From: Bacteroidales bacterium
GTDB taxonomy: Bacteria > Bacteroidota > Bacteroidia > Bacteroidales > Marinilabiliaceae
NCBI GenBank assembly: GCA_017960905.1
Contig: JAGCYH010000052.1
Location: 1-48,740, forward strand
Length of the DNA: 48,740 nucleotides
Reading direction: 5' to 3'
Shown here: positions 8,541 to 18,361 of the stretch, one piece after another
How positions within the stretch are numbered: position 1 is the stretch's first letter
How the letters are laid out: each line of letters starts with the position of its first letter
Made by a program: the position numbers and the translations under genes
The notes under the pieces: model-generated
Told to the model about the DNA's origin: nothing
What the model saw: the letters and a program-made list of their open reading frames with translations, nothing else
Database searches by the model: none

Positions 8541-10022
8541 ATGAAAGAATACGATGTGGTAATAATAGGCAGTGGTCTTAGCGGCTTGTCGTGCGGAGTG
8601 ATGCTGGCCAAGGAAGGGCTGTCGGTGTGCGTGCTTGAGCAGCACAGCGTCTGTGGCGGCTGCCTGCAGTCGTTCCGCCGCGACGGACAGACGTTCGACA
8701 CCGGATTCCACTACATAGGTAGCATGGCCGAAGGCCAGCTGATGCATCAGTATTTCAAGTATTTCGGCATAGCCGACCGCGTGCGCACCATAGCTCTCGA
8801 CGCCGACGGCTACGAGACGCTCAACATTGGCGGACGCGAGTACACAATACCCATCGGGCGCCAACGTTTTGCCGACCGCCTGAGCGAGTATTTTCCTTCG
8901 CAACGCGAAGGAATACAGCAATTTACCAATCGTGTTTTCGAAGTAAAGGACTCAATAGGCGTAGGTTTGCTGCGGCAGGGCATAATAAGCCTCGACGGCG
9001 CTCGGCTCAATATGTCGGTGTCGGCGGCGCAGACGATAGACAACTGCGTGACCGATAGTGCGTTGCGTGGTGTCTTGGCCGGCAGTTCGCTGCTCTACGG
9101 CGGCGAACGCGCCACATCGAACTTCTACAGCTATTCGATGGTTGTGGGGTCGAACATCGAGGGAGCAAGCAAGATACTGGGCGGCACGCAGACCGTTGCC
9201 GATGCCATGGCCGACCAGATACAACGCGCTGACGGCGAGGTGCTTACGCGGGCCCGCGTAAGCCGCATTGCTGTGGCCGACGGGCAAGTGTCGCATGTAG
9301 AAGTAGCTGACCGAGAGCCTGTTAGAGCACGCTATTACATCTCGTCGCTCTATCCGGCGCATACGTTCAACATGCTCGACCGCACGCCGGCCATCAAGAA
9401 GGTTTACATCAACCGCCTCAACGAACTGAAAAACACCTACGGTGTTTTTTCGACATATATAAAACTGAAACCCAATAAGTTGCCTTATCGCAACACGAAC
9501 ATCTACATACACAGCGATGCCAACACATGGGCTTCGCCCGAAAAACGCACGCCGACGATGCTCTTCTGTCCGACTCCGTCGGCCGATATGCGGTGGACCG
9601 ACGTGGCCACGTTGCTCATCCCTATGTATCACTCCGAGTTCGCTGAGTGGGACGGCAGCTCGCTTGGCGAGCGGCCGCAAAGCTACGAAGAGTTCAAACA
9701 ACGCACCGCGCAGTGGTGCATCGACCTCTACGAACGGCATTATCCGGGCTTCCGCGAGTGCATCGACAAGGTTTACACCTCGTCGCCGCTGACGTTCCGC
9801 GACTACACCTCGACACCCGACGGCACGGCCTACGGTGTGATGAAAAACTACGCAAATCCCTTGCCTACAATGTTTTCGGTGCGCACGAAGATACCCAATC
9901 TGCTGCTCACCGGCCAGAGCCTTTTCGTGCATGGCGCGATAGGCGTAACGGTAACATCGACACTTGCGTGCGCCGAGATACTCGGCGCAGAGTATTTGGC
10001 TCGCAAAATTGGTAACGCCTGA
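8541..10022 (+). CDS. FAD-dependent oxidoreductase, phytoene desaturase/retinol saturase-like
   Basis: A 493-residue flavoenzyme. The N-terminus has the Rossmann FAD-binding motif VVIIGSGLSGLSCG (GxGxxG) followed by the acidic residue in VCVLEQH. A GG-rich segment and TGFHYIG follow, typical of the phytoene desaturase/all-trans-retinol 13,14-reductase branch. The C-terminus has a second FAD-contact region near LLLTGQSLFVHGAIGVTVTS. The substrate cannot be read from sequence; members act on polyenes or fatty-acyl chains. Its stop codon overlaps the next start as TGATG, so it is probably made together with the C45-type hydrolase. It contains two perfect hairpins (8893-8913 and 9242-9263, the second a 22-bp palindrome without loop). 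Confidence 0.85.
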   Translation: MKEYDVVIIGSGLSGLSCGVMLAKEGLSVCVLEQHSVCGGCLQSFRRDGQTFDTGFHYIGSMAEGQLMHQYFKYFGIADRVRTIALDADGYETLNIGGREYTIPIGRQRFADRLSEYFPSQREGIQQFTNRVFEVKDSIGVGLLRQGIISLDGARLNMSVSAAQTIDNCVTDSALRGVLAGSSLLYGGERATSNFYSYSMVVGSNIEGASKILGGTQTVADAMADQIQRADGEVLTRARVSRIAVADGQVSHVEVADREPVRARYYISSLYPAHTFNMLDRTPAIKKVYINRLNELKNTYGVFSTYIKLKPNKLPYRNTNIYIHSDANTWASPEKRTPTMLFCPTPSADMRWTDVATLLIPMYHSEFAEWDGSSLGERPQSYEEFKQRTAQWCIDLYERHYPGFRECIDKVYTSSPLTFRDYTSTPDGTAYGVMKNYANPLPTMFSVRTKIPNLLLTGQSLFVHGAIGVTVTSTLACAEILGAEYLARKIGNA

Positions 10023-11677
10023 TGAAACGTCTGCTGAAAGTCATATTGCTGCTTATTGTGCTGATAATCGTGCTGTTAGCTGTGGTGCTGATTGTCGGTG
10101 GAAACGTCAGTTTCGATGCGCCGGCGCGACAGACTGTCGGGCCCGAGCATCACACACTGGAGGCCGACAGTGGCTTTGTGCGCTGCGGCGAAAGCCGCAT
10201 GCGACGTTCGTCCGATGGGCTGTGGGAGCTCTACCTGCAAGGCACGCCCGAAGAGCGCGGTGCCGACTACGCCACGCTTGCCGGCGACCTCATACGGCAT
10301 CAGGAGGACATCTTCATAGAACGCATTCGCAGTATCATTCCTTCTGATACGTATATTACTATGCTTCAGCGCGTTGTGCTGTTTTTCAACCGTCATCTCG
10401 ACCAGTATTTCCCCGACGAATACAAACGCGAGATATACGAGATAGCGCAGGCCAACACACATGATTACGACTTCATAGGCGACGGCTATCTGCGCCAGCT
10501 CAACTATCACGCGGCGCACGACATAGGGCACGCCATGCAGGATTATATGCTCGTGGGGTGCAGTTCGTTTGCTGCATGGGGCGCACATTCCGCCGACTCG
10601 TCGCTTGTGGTGGGGCGTAACTTTGACTTTTATTTTGGTAGTGAATTTGCTGAAAATAAGATAATTATGATAGTGCGCCCGACCGAAGGGATACCCTTCG
10701 TGTCGGTGTCGTGGCCGGCGTTTGTGGGCGTGGCGTCGGGCATGAACGCCAACGGGCTCAGCGTAACCATCAACGCTGCCAAAGGCGAGATACCAACTAC
10801 GGCGCGCACGCCCATATCGATACTCGCCCGCCAGATACTGCAATACGCCTCGAATATCGACGAAGCCGTTCAAATTGCAAAGCAATTTGAAACGTTCGTC
10901 TCCGAGTCGATTCTTGTGGCCGCAGATAGCGACAATAGGGCAGTGGTGATAGAAAAATCGCCCGACAAAACGGCTGTGTATCAGCCTGATAGCGATTATG
11001 TGCTTTGCACAAACCACTATCAGAGCGCCGATTTCGCACACGATGCCAACAACCTCGAGAACATTGCCACCAGCGACAGCAAATATCGGCTCGAAAGAGC
11101 CGATGAACTTGTAAAACGCTATTCGCCAATAGATTACACCGACGCCGTAGCGATACTTCGCGACCGCCGAGGCAAGTCCGACGCCGACATAGGTATCGGC
11201 AACGAGAAGTCGATAAACCAGTTCATCTGCCACCACAGCGTTGTTTTTCGTCCGCATGAGCGTCTGATGTTCGTATCGACAGCGCCGTGGCAGGCCGGCA
11301 AATATGTCTGCTACGATTTGCACCGGCTGTTCGCCGGTGCTGATTTCAGCGGCGAAATAGCTGAGCATCAGATGGATGTGCCAGCGTCGGACACGCTTGT
11401 GGCCGAGGCGGCACAGCGCCTGACGTTCGACCGCCTGTCGGCGCTCGTTAGAGCGGCCACCGACAGCGGAACCGCCATCGCTGCCGCCACCGTCGACTCG
11501 CTTGTGATGATTAATCCGAATTATTTTCGCGCATACGAGATTGTGGGCGATTATTATAAAGCTCAGAATCAGAAAGATAAAGCCGCCGAAGCCTATCGCA
11601 AGGCGCTTACGCTTGAGATACCGCACCTGAGGCAGAGAGAAGAGATTGGGTTGAAGAGTAAAGAGAGTAAAGAGTAG
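10022..11677 (+). CDS. Membrane-anchored C45/acyl-CoA:6-APA acyltransferase-like Ntn hydrolase with TPR tail
   Basis: A 551-residue protein. Residues 1-27 form a hydrophobic anchor (LLKVILLLIVLIIVLLAVVL), so the bulk lies outside the inner membrane. The core matches the AAT/peptidase C45 family: the predicted nucleophile is Cys180 in LVGCSSFAAWG, which would become N-terminal after self-cleavage at Gly179-Cys180. It is followed by VVGRNFDFYFG, GMNANGLSVTIN and VLCTNHYQ. The last 60 residues form a TPR-like pair (NYFRAYEIVGDYYKAQNQ). Family members hydrolyse or transfer acyl-amide groups; the substrate is unknown. The start overlaps the previous stop by one base. The final residues KSKESKE and the TAG stop are encoded by a heptad-repeat tract, so the natural C-terminus was probably altered by that repeat. 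Confidence 0.85.
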   Translation: MKRLLKVILLLIVLIIVLLAVVLIVGGNVSFDAPARQTVGPEHHTLEADSGFVRCGESRMRRSSDGLWELYLQGTPEERGADYATLAGDLIRHQEDIFIERIRSIIPSDTYITMLQRVVLFFNRHLDQYFPDEYKREIYEIAQANTHDYDFIGDGYLRQLNYHAAHDIGHAMQDYMLVGCSSFAAWGAHSADSSLVVGRNFDFYFGSEFAENKIIMIVRPTEGIPFVSVSWPAFVGVASGMNANGLSVTINAAKGEIPTTARTPISILARQILQYASNIDEAVQIAKQFETFVSESILVAADSDNRAVVIEKSPDKTAVYQPDSDYVLCTNHYQSADFAHDANNLENIATSDSKYRLERADELVKRYSPIDYTDAVAILRDRRGKSDADIGIGNEKSINQFICHHSVVFRPHERLMFVSTAPWQAGKYVCYDLHRLFAGADFSGEIAEHQMDVPASDTLVAEAAQRLTFDRLSALVRAATDSGTAIAAATVDSLVMINPNYFRAYEIVGDYYKAQNQKDKAAEAYRKALTLEIPHLRQREEIGLKSKESKE

Positions 11678-11706
11678 AGAGTAAAGAGTAGAGTGTAATG
11701 TGTAGA
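11655..11706 (+). repeat. WGWGTAR heptad tract overlapping a stop codon
   Basis: Seven degenerate units such as AGAGTAA, AGAGTAG, AGTGTAA and TGTGTAG run from inside the coding region of the C45-type hydrolase past its TAG at 11675-11677. The same family ends ruvC and borders the four-helix-bundle gene at 33.4-33.8 kb. A GCACGGCCGTGC palindrome follows at 11710-11721. Confidence 0.8.
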
Positions 11707-11738
11707 GATGCACGGCCGTGCGTCTGTACGGAGATTGT

Positions 11739-11800
11739 TAATTCCGAGTTTTTCGTAATTGGCTACGCCGAACTTCGTTTCATAATTCGTAATTCATTAT
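11739..11800 (-). repeat. Inverted copy of the GAAGTTCGGCGTAGCC core repeat
   Basis: Read on the minus strand this contains AATTACGAATTATGAAACGA followed by AGTTCGGCGTAGCCAATTAC, the same core as at 7402-7441, about 48346-48382 and 48501-48570. The opposite orientation relative to those copies shows it is a dispersed rather than a tandem element. Confidence 0.85.
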
Positions 11801-11831
11801 TGGAATTCTTAACCATTTTTCACAGCAATAA

Positions 11832-11864
11832 TTTGCAAATAAAATATTAAAAATCGTATCTTTG
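11832..11864 (+). promoter_or_regulatory. Promoter of tRNA-Leu
   Basis: TTTG at 11832-11835 and TATCTTTG at 11857-11864 are 21 bases apart, close to the Bacteroidota housekeeping consensus, and lie 18 bases before the mature tRNA. Confidence 0.65.
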
Positions 11865-11882
11865 CACCGCAAAAAAGAACCT

Positions 11883-11964
11883 GCGGGTGTGGCGTAATTG
11901 GTAGCCGCGTCAGACTTAGGATCTGATGCCGTGAGGCGTGGGGGTTCGAGTCCCTTCATCCGCA
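11883..11964 (+). tRNA. tRNA-Leu (anticodon UAG)
   Basis: An 82-base class II tRNA. The acceptor arm GCGGGTG pairs with CATCCGC (one G-U), with discriminator A at 11964. The anticodon loop CTTAGGA gives TAG, reading CUA/CUG-type leucine codons. The variable arm is long, as expected for Leu, and the T loop GGTTCGAGTCC is canonical. CCA is not encoded. It has its own promoter and terminator. Confidence 0.95.
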
Positions 11965-11976
11965 CATAGCAAGCCA

Positions 11977-12007
11977 AAAACCGCCCGCTGAAGCGAGCGG
12001 TTTTTTT
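11977..12007 (+). terminator. Intrinsic terminator after tRNA-Leu
   Basis: Arms ACCGC-C-CGC and GCG-A-GCGGT with loop TGAA, followed by seven T. Confidence 0.85.
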
Positions 12008-12059
12008 GGGCTTCGGAATTTGATAATTTATTGGACAATAATTATTTATAAATAATAAG

Positions 12060-13388
12060 ATGAATATTTCTAAAGAGAATATCGATGCACTCAACGCAGT
12101 GGTAACAATCGATATTGAGAAAGCAGATTACGAGCCGAAAGTAGAGGAGGCTCTGAAGAACTACCGTAAAAAAGCGTCGATGCCGGGCTTCCGCCCTGGT
12201 CACGTACCTGCTGGCATGATTAAAAGAATGTATGGCAAATCAGCTGTGGCTGAAGAAGTTAATAAACTTATTAGCGATTCTCTCAGCAAATACATTGCCG
12301 ACAACAACATCAACATCTTGGGCGAACCGCTTCCGTCGGAGGACATGACGCCCATCGACTTCGACAAAGACGAGACTTTCAAAGTGAAATTCGACCTCGG
12401 CCTTGCCCCCGAAGTTAATCTGGAACTGAACAATAAGATAGAGCTGACATATTACAACGTTGAGATCACCGATGCCGACGTTGAAAACCAGATGAAATCG
12501 ATCACATCGCGTTTCGGTAAGCACGAAACCGTTGATAAAGTTGGTGATAACTCGCTCATTAAAGGCAACTTGACTGGCGAGTACAACAACGAGAAAGCTA
12601 TTATTTCGACCGCTGTCATCAAAGACGCTGCCGAGAAGAAGAAATTCGTTGGCAAGAAAGTTGGCGACACCGTTAAATTCGACGTTAAGAAAGCTCTTCC
12701 GAACGACACCGAGCTCTCTTACTTGCTCAATATCAGCAAAGAAGAGGCTGAGAAAGTGAGCGGCGAATACTCGTTGGAGATTGCCGAAATCACCGAGTTC
12801 AAAGAGGCCGAGCTCACTCAGGAGATTTTCGACCAGGTGTATGGCGAAGGCGTGGTAAAGAACGCCGATGAATTCAAAGAGAAATCGAAAGAATCGATAA
12901 AAACAGTAAACAACATCGAAGAGGAATACCGATTCGAGCTCGATACGAAGAAGAAACTGCTCGACATGCTCAAACTCGAGCTGCCCGAAGCATTCTTGAA
13001 ACGCTGGCTCACCGTTGTCAACCACGACAATGAGAAATTCACTCCCGACGTGCTCGAGAACGAGTTCCCTCGCTTCGTCGATGACCTTAAGTGGCAGGTA
13101 GTTAGCAACGACATCATACGCAAGAACGACCTGAAAGTCGATGGCGACGCACTGAAGGCATACGCCAAGAAAGCAGCTCGCTCACAGTTTATGCAGTACG
13201 GCTTGGCAGCTATTCCCGAGCAATACCTCGAAAACTACGCCGAGAACATGCTCAAGGACAAGAAACAACGCGAGCATATCGTTGAGGGCGCCGCTTCTGA
13301 CGTGGTTGCAAACTTCATCAAGACCAAGGTTAAGATTAAGGAGAAAACCGTCAGCCGCGACGAGTTCAACAAACTTTTTGAAGCATAA
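12060..13388 (+). CDS. tig: Trigger factor, ribosome-associated chaperone
   Basis: A 442-residue chaperone that binds nascent chains at the ribosome exit tunnel. The N-terminal ribosome-binding domain contains the signature loop MPGFRPGHVPAGMIK (the GFRxGxxP motif), with a central region in the position of the PPIase domain and a helical, Lys/Glu-rich C-terminal cradle (about residues 255-442). Length fits the family. It heads the quality-control block and lies directly upstream of clpP, the usual order in bacteria. No clear promoter of its own is seen between the tRNA terminator and the start codon. Confidence 0.95.
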   Translation: MNISKENIDALNAVVTIDIEKADYEPKVEEALKNYRKKASMPGFRPGHVPAGMIKRMYGKSAVAEEVNKLISDSLSKYIADNNINILGEPLPSEDMTPIDFDKDETFKVKFDLGLAPEVNLELNNKIELTYYNVEITDADVENQMKSITSRFGKHETVDKVGDNSLIKGNLTGEYNNEKAIISTAVIKDAAEKKKFVGKKVGDTVKFDVKKALPNDTELSYLLNISKEEAEKVSGEYSLEIAEITEFKEAELTQEIFDQVYGEGVVKNADEFKEKSKESIKTVNNIEEEYRFELDTKKKLLDMLKLELPEAFLKRWLTVVNHDNEKFTPDVLENEFPRFVDDLKWQVVSNDIIRKNDLKVDGDALKAYAKKAARSQFMQYGLAAIPEQYLENYAENMLKDKKQREHIVEGAASDVVANFIKTKVKIKEKTVSRDEFNKLFEA

Positions 13389-13411
13389 TATTTTAATAAC
13401 CAATAAATTGA

Positions 13412-13445
13412 AAACTTCATATCGGCAATTGCCGATATGAAGTTT
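13412..13445. repeat. Perfect 34-bp palindrome between tig and clpP
   Basis: The left arm, AAACTTCATATCGGCAA, pairs with all 17 bases of the right arm, with no loop. It lacks a long T run, so it is either a weak terminator or an mRNA processing/stability hairpin. It covers the first possible ATG of clpP (13437). Confidence 0.85.
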
Positions 13446-13466
13446 CAATGCAAAAAACACTATACA

Positions 13467-14144
13467 ATGATTGATTCGAAAGATTTCAGAAAATATGCTG
13501 TCAAGCATCTGGGAATGAACGGTTTGACCGTCGACCGCTACAGCAGCATAGCCGACAGCTACATTTCGCCTACCATCATCGAAGAGCGTCAGCTCAACGT
13601 GGCCAGCATGGACGTATTCTCGCGCCTTATGATGGACCGCATCATCTTCCTTGGCGTGCCCATCGACGACGACGTGGCAAACATCATTCAAGCGCAGCTC
13701 TTGTATCTCGAATCGGCTGACTCGTCGAAGGATATCTCATTGTATATCAACTCACCGGGTGGCATTGTATATGCCGGACTCGGCATATACGACACCATGC
13801 AGTACATCTCGTCGGACGTGGCAACCATCTGCACCGGTTTGGCCGCATCGATGGCTTCGGTGCTGCTCGTGGCCGGCACCAAGGGCAAACGCTCGGCACT
13901 GCCTCACTCGCGCGTGATGATTCACCAGCCTATGGGTGGCGCGCAAGGTCAGGCTTCCGACAGTGAAATCACTGCACGCGAAATACAGAAACTGAAACAC
14001 GAATTGTATACCATCATCGCAAGCCATTCGGGCAACGACTATGCTCGCATCGAGAAAGATTCCGACCGCGACTACTGGATGATTGCTCAGGAAGCGAAAG
14101 ATTATGGCATGATCGACGAAGTATTAATGCGTGATAAGAAGTAA
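13467..14144 (+). CDS. clpP: ATP-dependent Clp protease proteolytic subunit
   Basis: The serine peptidase barrel that works with ClpX. The catalytic Ser is residue 128 in [11 protein letters not shown], the catalytic His lies in VMIHQPMGG, and the Asp lies in the SDRDYWM region. The frame is open from an ATG at 13437, but that codon is buried in a perfect palindrome and adds ten residues unlike the family. The ATG at 13467 gives [19 protein letters not shown], matching Bacteroidales ClpP N-termini, and a 225-residue protein. It is followed by clpX after a hairpin spacer. Confidence 0.95.
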   Translation: MIDSKDFRKYAVKHLGMNGLTVDRYSSIADSYISPTIIEERQLNVASMDVFSRLMMDRIIFLGVPIDDDVANIIQAQLLYLESADSSKDISLYINSPGGIVYAGLGIYDTMQYISSDVATICTGLAASMASVLLVAGTKGKRSALPHSRVMIHQPMGGAQGQASDSEITAREIQKLKHELYTIIASHSGNDYARIEKDSDRDYWMIAQEAKDYGMIDEVLMRDKK

Positions 14145-14182
14145 AACTTTGACATTTAATATATTAGTGCTTTATAACCCTG

Positions 14183-14217
14183 CAATGCAGAACCCTTTTC
14201 GAGAGGGCTCTGCATTG
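14183..14217 (+). terminator. Hairpin between clpP and clpX
   Basis: CAATGCAGA pairs with TCTGCATTG, with a further CCC/GGG inside. No T run follows, so it may reduce readthrough or stabilise the clpP message rather than end it. Confidence 0.5.
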
Positions 14218-14248
14218 TGTCGTAATAAATAAAGATATTTTTGAGCTT

Positions 14249-15469
14249 ATGAGAGAAGATACATGCTCTTTCTGCGGACGAAACCGTAAAAACGTCAAGC
14301 TGCTCATTGCCGGCACCGACGGATTCATTTGCGATGAGTGCGCTTTGCGCGCCAGCGAAATCGTCAGCGAAGAGATTGACATACAGAACAAAATGAAAGT
14401 GTCGGAGCTGAAAATCAAAAAGCCCGACGAGATAAAGAATTACCTCGACCAGTATGTCATCGGTCAGGAAGAAGCGAAGAAATATCTGTCGGTAGCGGTT
14501 TACAACCACTACAAACGCCTCATGCAGCCTAAGAGCAAAGACGAGGTGGAGATAGAGAAGTCGAATATAATACTCGTGGGTGAAACTGGTACCGGCAAGA
14601 CACTGCTGGCGCGCACTATTGCGCGCCTGCTCGACGTGCCGTTCACCATTGTCGATGCTACAGTGCTTACTGAGGCCGGCTACGTGGGCGAGGACATCGA
14701 GAGCATCCTGACCCGACTCTTGCAAGTGGCTGATTATAACGTTAATGCAGCCGAGCGTGGCATTGTCTTCATCGACGAGATTGACAAGATAGCCCGCAAG
14801 GGCGACAACCCGTCGATAACGCGCGACGTTTCGGGCGAGGGCGTGCAGCAAGGCTTGCTGAAGCTGCTCGAAGGCTCTATTGTGAACGTGCCGCCGCAAG
14901 GTGGTCGCAAACACCCCGAGCAGAAGATGATACCGGTGAACACCGCCAACATACTATTCATCTGCGGCGGTGCCTTCGACGGCATAAAAAACAAAATAGC
15001 GCAGCGCCTCAACTCGCGTACTGTGGGTTATAATTCGGCAAAAGAGAAAGACGCCATCGACTTCAATAACCTGTTGCAATACGTTGCGCCTCAAGACCTT
15101 AAGGCCTTCGGCCTTATACCTGAGATAATCGGTCGACTGCCCATACTCACCTATTTGCAGCCGCTCGACCGCGACGCGTTGCGTCGCATACTGCTCGAGC
15201 CGAAGAACTCGCTCATCAAGCAGTACACCAAACTCTTCGCCCTCGACGGCGTGGAACTCACTGTCGATGACGATGTTATCGACTTCATAGTCGATAAGGC
15301 CATCGAGTTTAAGATAGGCGCGCGCGGATTGAGAGCCATTTGCGAGACGATAATGATGGACAAGATGTACGAGATGCCATCGACGGATCAGAAGACGCTC
15401 GAGATAACGCTCGACTACGCCAAAGAACGGCTGAGCCATGTGAGCTCGGCACGATTGAGACAAGGTTGA
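14249..15469 (+). CDS. clpX: ATP-dependent Clp protease ATP-binding subunit ClpX
   Basis: The 406-residue AAA+ unfoldase that feeds ClpP. The N-terminal zinc-binding domain has four cysteines at about residues 5, 8, 27 and 30 (CSFCGRN and CDEC). The AAA+ core has Walker A GETGTGKT and Walker [12 protein letters not shown], and the pore loop region contains GYVGEDIES. The sensor and C-terminal small domain are intact. It has the usual ClpX length and position after clpP. The next gene is lon, 33 bases on. Confidence 0.97.
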   Translation: MREDTCSFCGRNRKNVKLLIAGTDGFICDECALRASEIVSEEIDIQNKMKVSELKIKKPDEIKNYLDQYVIGQEEAKKYLSVAVYNHYKRLMQPKSKDEVEIEKSNIILVGETGTGKTLLARTIARLLDVPFTIVDATVLTEAGYVGEDIESILTRLLQVADYNVNAAERGIVFIDEIDKIARKGDNPSITRDVSGEGVQQGLLKLLEGSIVNVPPQGGRKHPEQKMIPVNTANILFICGGAFDGIKNKIAQRLNSRTVGYNSAKEKDAIDFNNLLQYVAPQDLKAFGLIPEIIGRLPILTYLQPLDRDALRRILLEPKNSLIKQYTKLFALDGVELTVDDDVIDFIVDKAIEFKIGARGLRAICETIMMDKMYEMPSTDQKTLEITLDYAKERLSHVSSARLRQG

Positions 15470-15502
15470 CAGTTCGGTTTTTTATTTTAAAAATAAAACA
15501 AC

Positions 15503-17944
15503 ATGAGCAACGATATAAAGATAAAATTGGGACGAATGAAACTGTCGTCGGAAGAGCAGTCGAACAGCGACGTGGTGCCTATATTCTCGGGCACTGTGGT
15601 GCTTGGCGCTGAAGAAGGCGACGTGAGCGGCGTAATGCCAATTCTGGCATTACGCAACGCCATATTGTTTCCTGGCGCGCTGCTACCCATCAACATCGGC
15701 CGTAAGAAGTCGATGGAGCTTTTGCATTCGGTGGGCGAGAACGACGGCAATTTTGTAGCTTCGCTGCAAAAAGACACAGAACAGGAAGACCCCGATGTTA
15801 CCGACTTGTACGAGATAGGCACGCTGGCCCGCGTGGTGAAGATGCTCGAGATGCCCGACGGCTCAACAACCGCCATACTGCAAGGCCGTATGCGCATGCG
15901 CATCGGCAAGCAGGTGTCGAAAGACCCGTACATAACGGCCGAGGCCGAGTCGATACCCGACGTGCCGCTCGCCGACAGCGAGAAGGAGGAGTTCAAGGCC
16001 ATTGTGTCGTCGCTCAAAGACATGGCTATCAAAGCCATGAAGACCGTCGGTAATGCGACGCCCGAAGCGGCGTTCGCAGTGAAAAACATCGACTCTAACG
16101 CGTTCCTTATCAACTTCATAGCATCGAATATCGATGTGAAACCCGAAAGCAAGCAGGAGATTCTCAATGCCGACTCGATTTACCAGCGCGGCATCATCTT
16201 GCTCAAACATCTTTCGGAAGAGGTTCAGTTTCAGGAACTTAAGAAAGACATACAGTCGAAGGTGCAGAAAGGCATCGACCAGCAGCAGCGCGAGTATCTG
16301 CTTCATCAGCAGATACGCACACTGCAGGAAGAGCTCGGCGACAATCCCGCCGAGCGGCTTGTTGAAGAGTTCCGCAAACGCGCGAAAAGCAAAAAATGGT
16401 CCGACGAAGTCGGACAGATTTTCAACAAAGAGCTTGAAAAACTTGAGCGCATAAACCCAAATTCGGGCGACTACTCGATGCAGGTGAACTATGTGGAGAC
16501 AATACTCGACCTGCCTTGGAACGAATACACAAACGACAATTTTGACATAAAGAAGGCAGAGCGCAAGCTCAACGCCGACCATTACGGACTCGACAAGGTC
16601 AAGAAGCGCATTCTTGAGCACCTTGCGGTGCTCAAGCTCAAAAACGACATGAAGTCGCCCATCTTGTGCCTCTATGGCCCGCCCGGCGTGGGTAAGACGT
16701 CGCTCGGCAAGAGCATTGCCGAGGCTCTCGGACGCAAATACGTGCGTATGTCGCTCGGCGGCCTGCACGACGAGGCCGAGATACGCGGCCACCGGCGCAC
16801 TTACATTGGCGCCATGCCAGGCCGTGTGCTGCAAAGCATCAAGAAGGCCGGCTCGTCGAACCCTGTGTTCATTCTCGACGAGATTGACAAGATAAACAAC
16901 GACTTCCACGGCGACCCCGAGTCGGCACTTCTCGAAGTGCTCGACCCCGAGCAGAATACAGCCTTCCACGACAATTTCCTCGACATCGACTACGATCTGT
17001 CGAAAGTGCTGTTCATTGCTACTGCCAACAATATCAATACGATAGCTGCTCCGCTGCTCGACCGCATGGAGCTTATCGACGTGTCGGGCTACATTCTCGA
17101 AGAGAAAATTGAAATCGCGCTGCGGCATCTGTTGCCAACACAGAAAAAGAATCACGGCATTGACGATAATCTGTTCAATATCAGTAAAAAAACAATGTCG
17201 TACATAATACAGAACTACACGCGCGAGAGCGGTGTGCGCCAGTTGGACAAGACGCTGGCCAGCATTTGCCGCAAGATGGCTTTGGCCGTCGCCAAAGGCG
17301 ACGCCGTGAGCGAACATCTCACCGACTGCGATGTGCGCGAGATGCTTGGCGTGGAGCCGTATTCGCACGATATGTGGGACGACGACATGATAGCCGGCGT
17401 GGTTACTGGTTTGGCCTGGACGGCTGTCGGCGGCGAGATACTTTTCATAGAGGCGAGCGCAAGCAAGGGCAAAGGCAAACTGACCCTTACGGGCAATCTG
17501 GGCGATGTGATGAAAGAGTCGGCCATACTCGCATTGTCGTGTGTAAGAGCCAATTGCAAGCAATGGAATCTGGACAAGATAGATTTTGACGAGCTCGATT
17601 TCCACATTCACGTGCCCGAAGGCGCTATACCCAAAGACGGGCCGTCGGCGGGCATCACTATGCTCACGGCCATCGTTTCGGCGCTTACGCACCGAAAAGT
17701 CAGGAAACGCGTGGCAATGACTGGCGAGATAACACTGCGCGGCAAAGTGCTGCCGGTGGGTGGCATAAAAGAGAAAATTCTGGCCGCCAAACGTGCCGGA
17801 ATAACCGAAATAGTGCTGTCGGACCAGAACCGGAAAGACATTGGCGAGATAAACGAGAAATACTTGAAGGGACTCACATTCCACTACGTCAAAGAGATGA
17901 ACGAGGTGATAAAAGTAGCCCTTGAAGCAAAAACAAAAAAATAA
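15503..17944 (+). CDS. lon: Lon protease (endopeptidase La)
   Basis: An 813-residue ATP-dependent protease. It has an N-terminal LAN substrate-binding domain (about 45-245), a coiled-coil middle, and an AAA+ domain with Walker [11 protein letters not shown] and Walker [11 protein letters not shown]. The C-terminal protease domain has the Ser-Lys dyad: Ser715 in PKDGPSAG and Lys758 in GGIKEK, 43 residues apart as in E. coli Lon. It lies between clpX and rsfS with gaps of about 33 bases, so it is probably part of one long transcript. An 11-bp perfect hairpin lies inside at 15630-15655. Confidence 0.97.
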   Translation: MSNDIKIKLGRMKLSSEEQSNSDVVPIFSGTVVLGAEEGDVSGVMPILALRNAILFPGALLPINIGRKKSMELLHSVGENDGNFVASLQKDTEQEDPDVTDLYEIGTLARVVKMLEMPDGSTTAILQGRMRMRIGKQVSKDPYITAEAESIPDVPLADSEKEEFKAIVSSLKDMAIKAMKTVGNATPEAAFAVKNIDSNAFLINFIASNIDVKPESKQEILNADSIYQRGIILLKHLSEEVQFQELKKDIQSKVQKGIDQQQREYLLHQQIRTLQEELGDNPAERLVEEFRKRAKSKKWSDEVGQIFNKELEKLERINPNSGDYSMQVNYVETILDLPWNEYTNDNFDIKKAERKLNADHYGLDKVKKRILEHLAVLKLKNDMKSPILCLYGPPGVGKTSLGKSIAEALGRKYVRMSLGGLHDEAEIRGHRRTYIGAMPGRVLQSIKKAGSSNPVFILDEIDKINNDFHGDPESALLEVLDPEQNTAFHDNFLDIDYDLSKVLFIATANNINTIAAPLLDRMELIDVSGYILEEKIEIALRHLLPTQKKNHGIDDNLFNISKKTMSYIIQNYTRESGVRQLDKTLASICRKMALAVAKGDAVSEHLTDCDVREMLGVEPYSHDMWDDDMIAGVVTGLAWTAVGGEILFIEASASKGKGKLTLTGNLGDVMKESAILALSCVRANCKQWNLDKIDFDELDFHIHVPEGAIPKDGPSAGITMLTAIVSALTHRKVRKRVAMTGEITLRGKVLPVGGIKEKILAAKRAGITEIVLSDQNRKDIGEINEKYLKGLTFHYVKEMNEVIKVALEAKTKK

Positions 17945-17977
17945 TTTTTAATTTAGCACACAAAATAAAGGATTTTT

Positions 17978-18343
17978 ATGGCAAAGAAAGTGCGCAACGC
18001 ATTAATAGACACTATAGTAGACGGCATTCAAGACCGCAAGGGGACAAACATCACCATACTCGACATGCGCGATGTCGATTCGGCTGTGTGTGAGTACTTT
18101 ATCATCTGCGATGGCAACAGTACAACGCATACCGACGCCATCTCTGACTCGGTTGAGGACAAAGTGCGTGAGACGCTGGGTGAAAAGCCGTTGCACGCCG
18201 AAGGGCGTACAAACGCCTCGTGGATTCTGCTCGACTTCTACAGCGTCATTGTGCACATCTTCCTGCGCCCGACGCGCGAATTTTACTCACTCGAGACTCT
18301 CTGGTCCGATGCAAAACGCACCGATATACCTAATATAGAATAA
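17978..18343 (+). CDS. rsfS: Ribosomal silencing factor RsfS
   Basis: A 121-residue DUF143/Iojap family protein that binds ribosomal protein uL14 and blocks joining of the subunits under poor growth. Seen are the family segments MRDVDSAVCEYFIICDGNS, HAEGRTNASWILLDF and VHIFLRPTREFYSLETLW. It sits 18 bases before ftsH; rsfS next to ftsH is a common arrangement in Bacteroidota. Confidence 0.95.
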   Translation: MAKKVRNALIDTIVDGIQDRKGTNITILDMRDVDSAVCEYFIICDGNSTTHTDAISDSVEDKVRETLGEKPLHAEGRTNASWILLDFYSVIVHIFLRPTREFYSLETLWSDAKRTDIPNIE

Positions 18344-18361
18344 TTTACAAAAAGGCTGCAC

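Noticed and set aside
10076..11713. Long open frame opposite the C45-type hydrolase
   Set aside because: Antisense to a gene with clear motifs and overlap with the upstream gene; the product shows no domain.
15863..17884. Long open frame on the minus strand opposite lon
   Set aside because: It mirrors lon codon for codon, its product is His/Val/Leu-rich without any family motif, and lon is certain.
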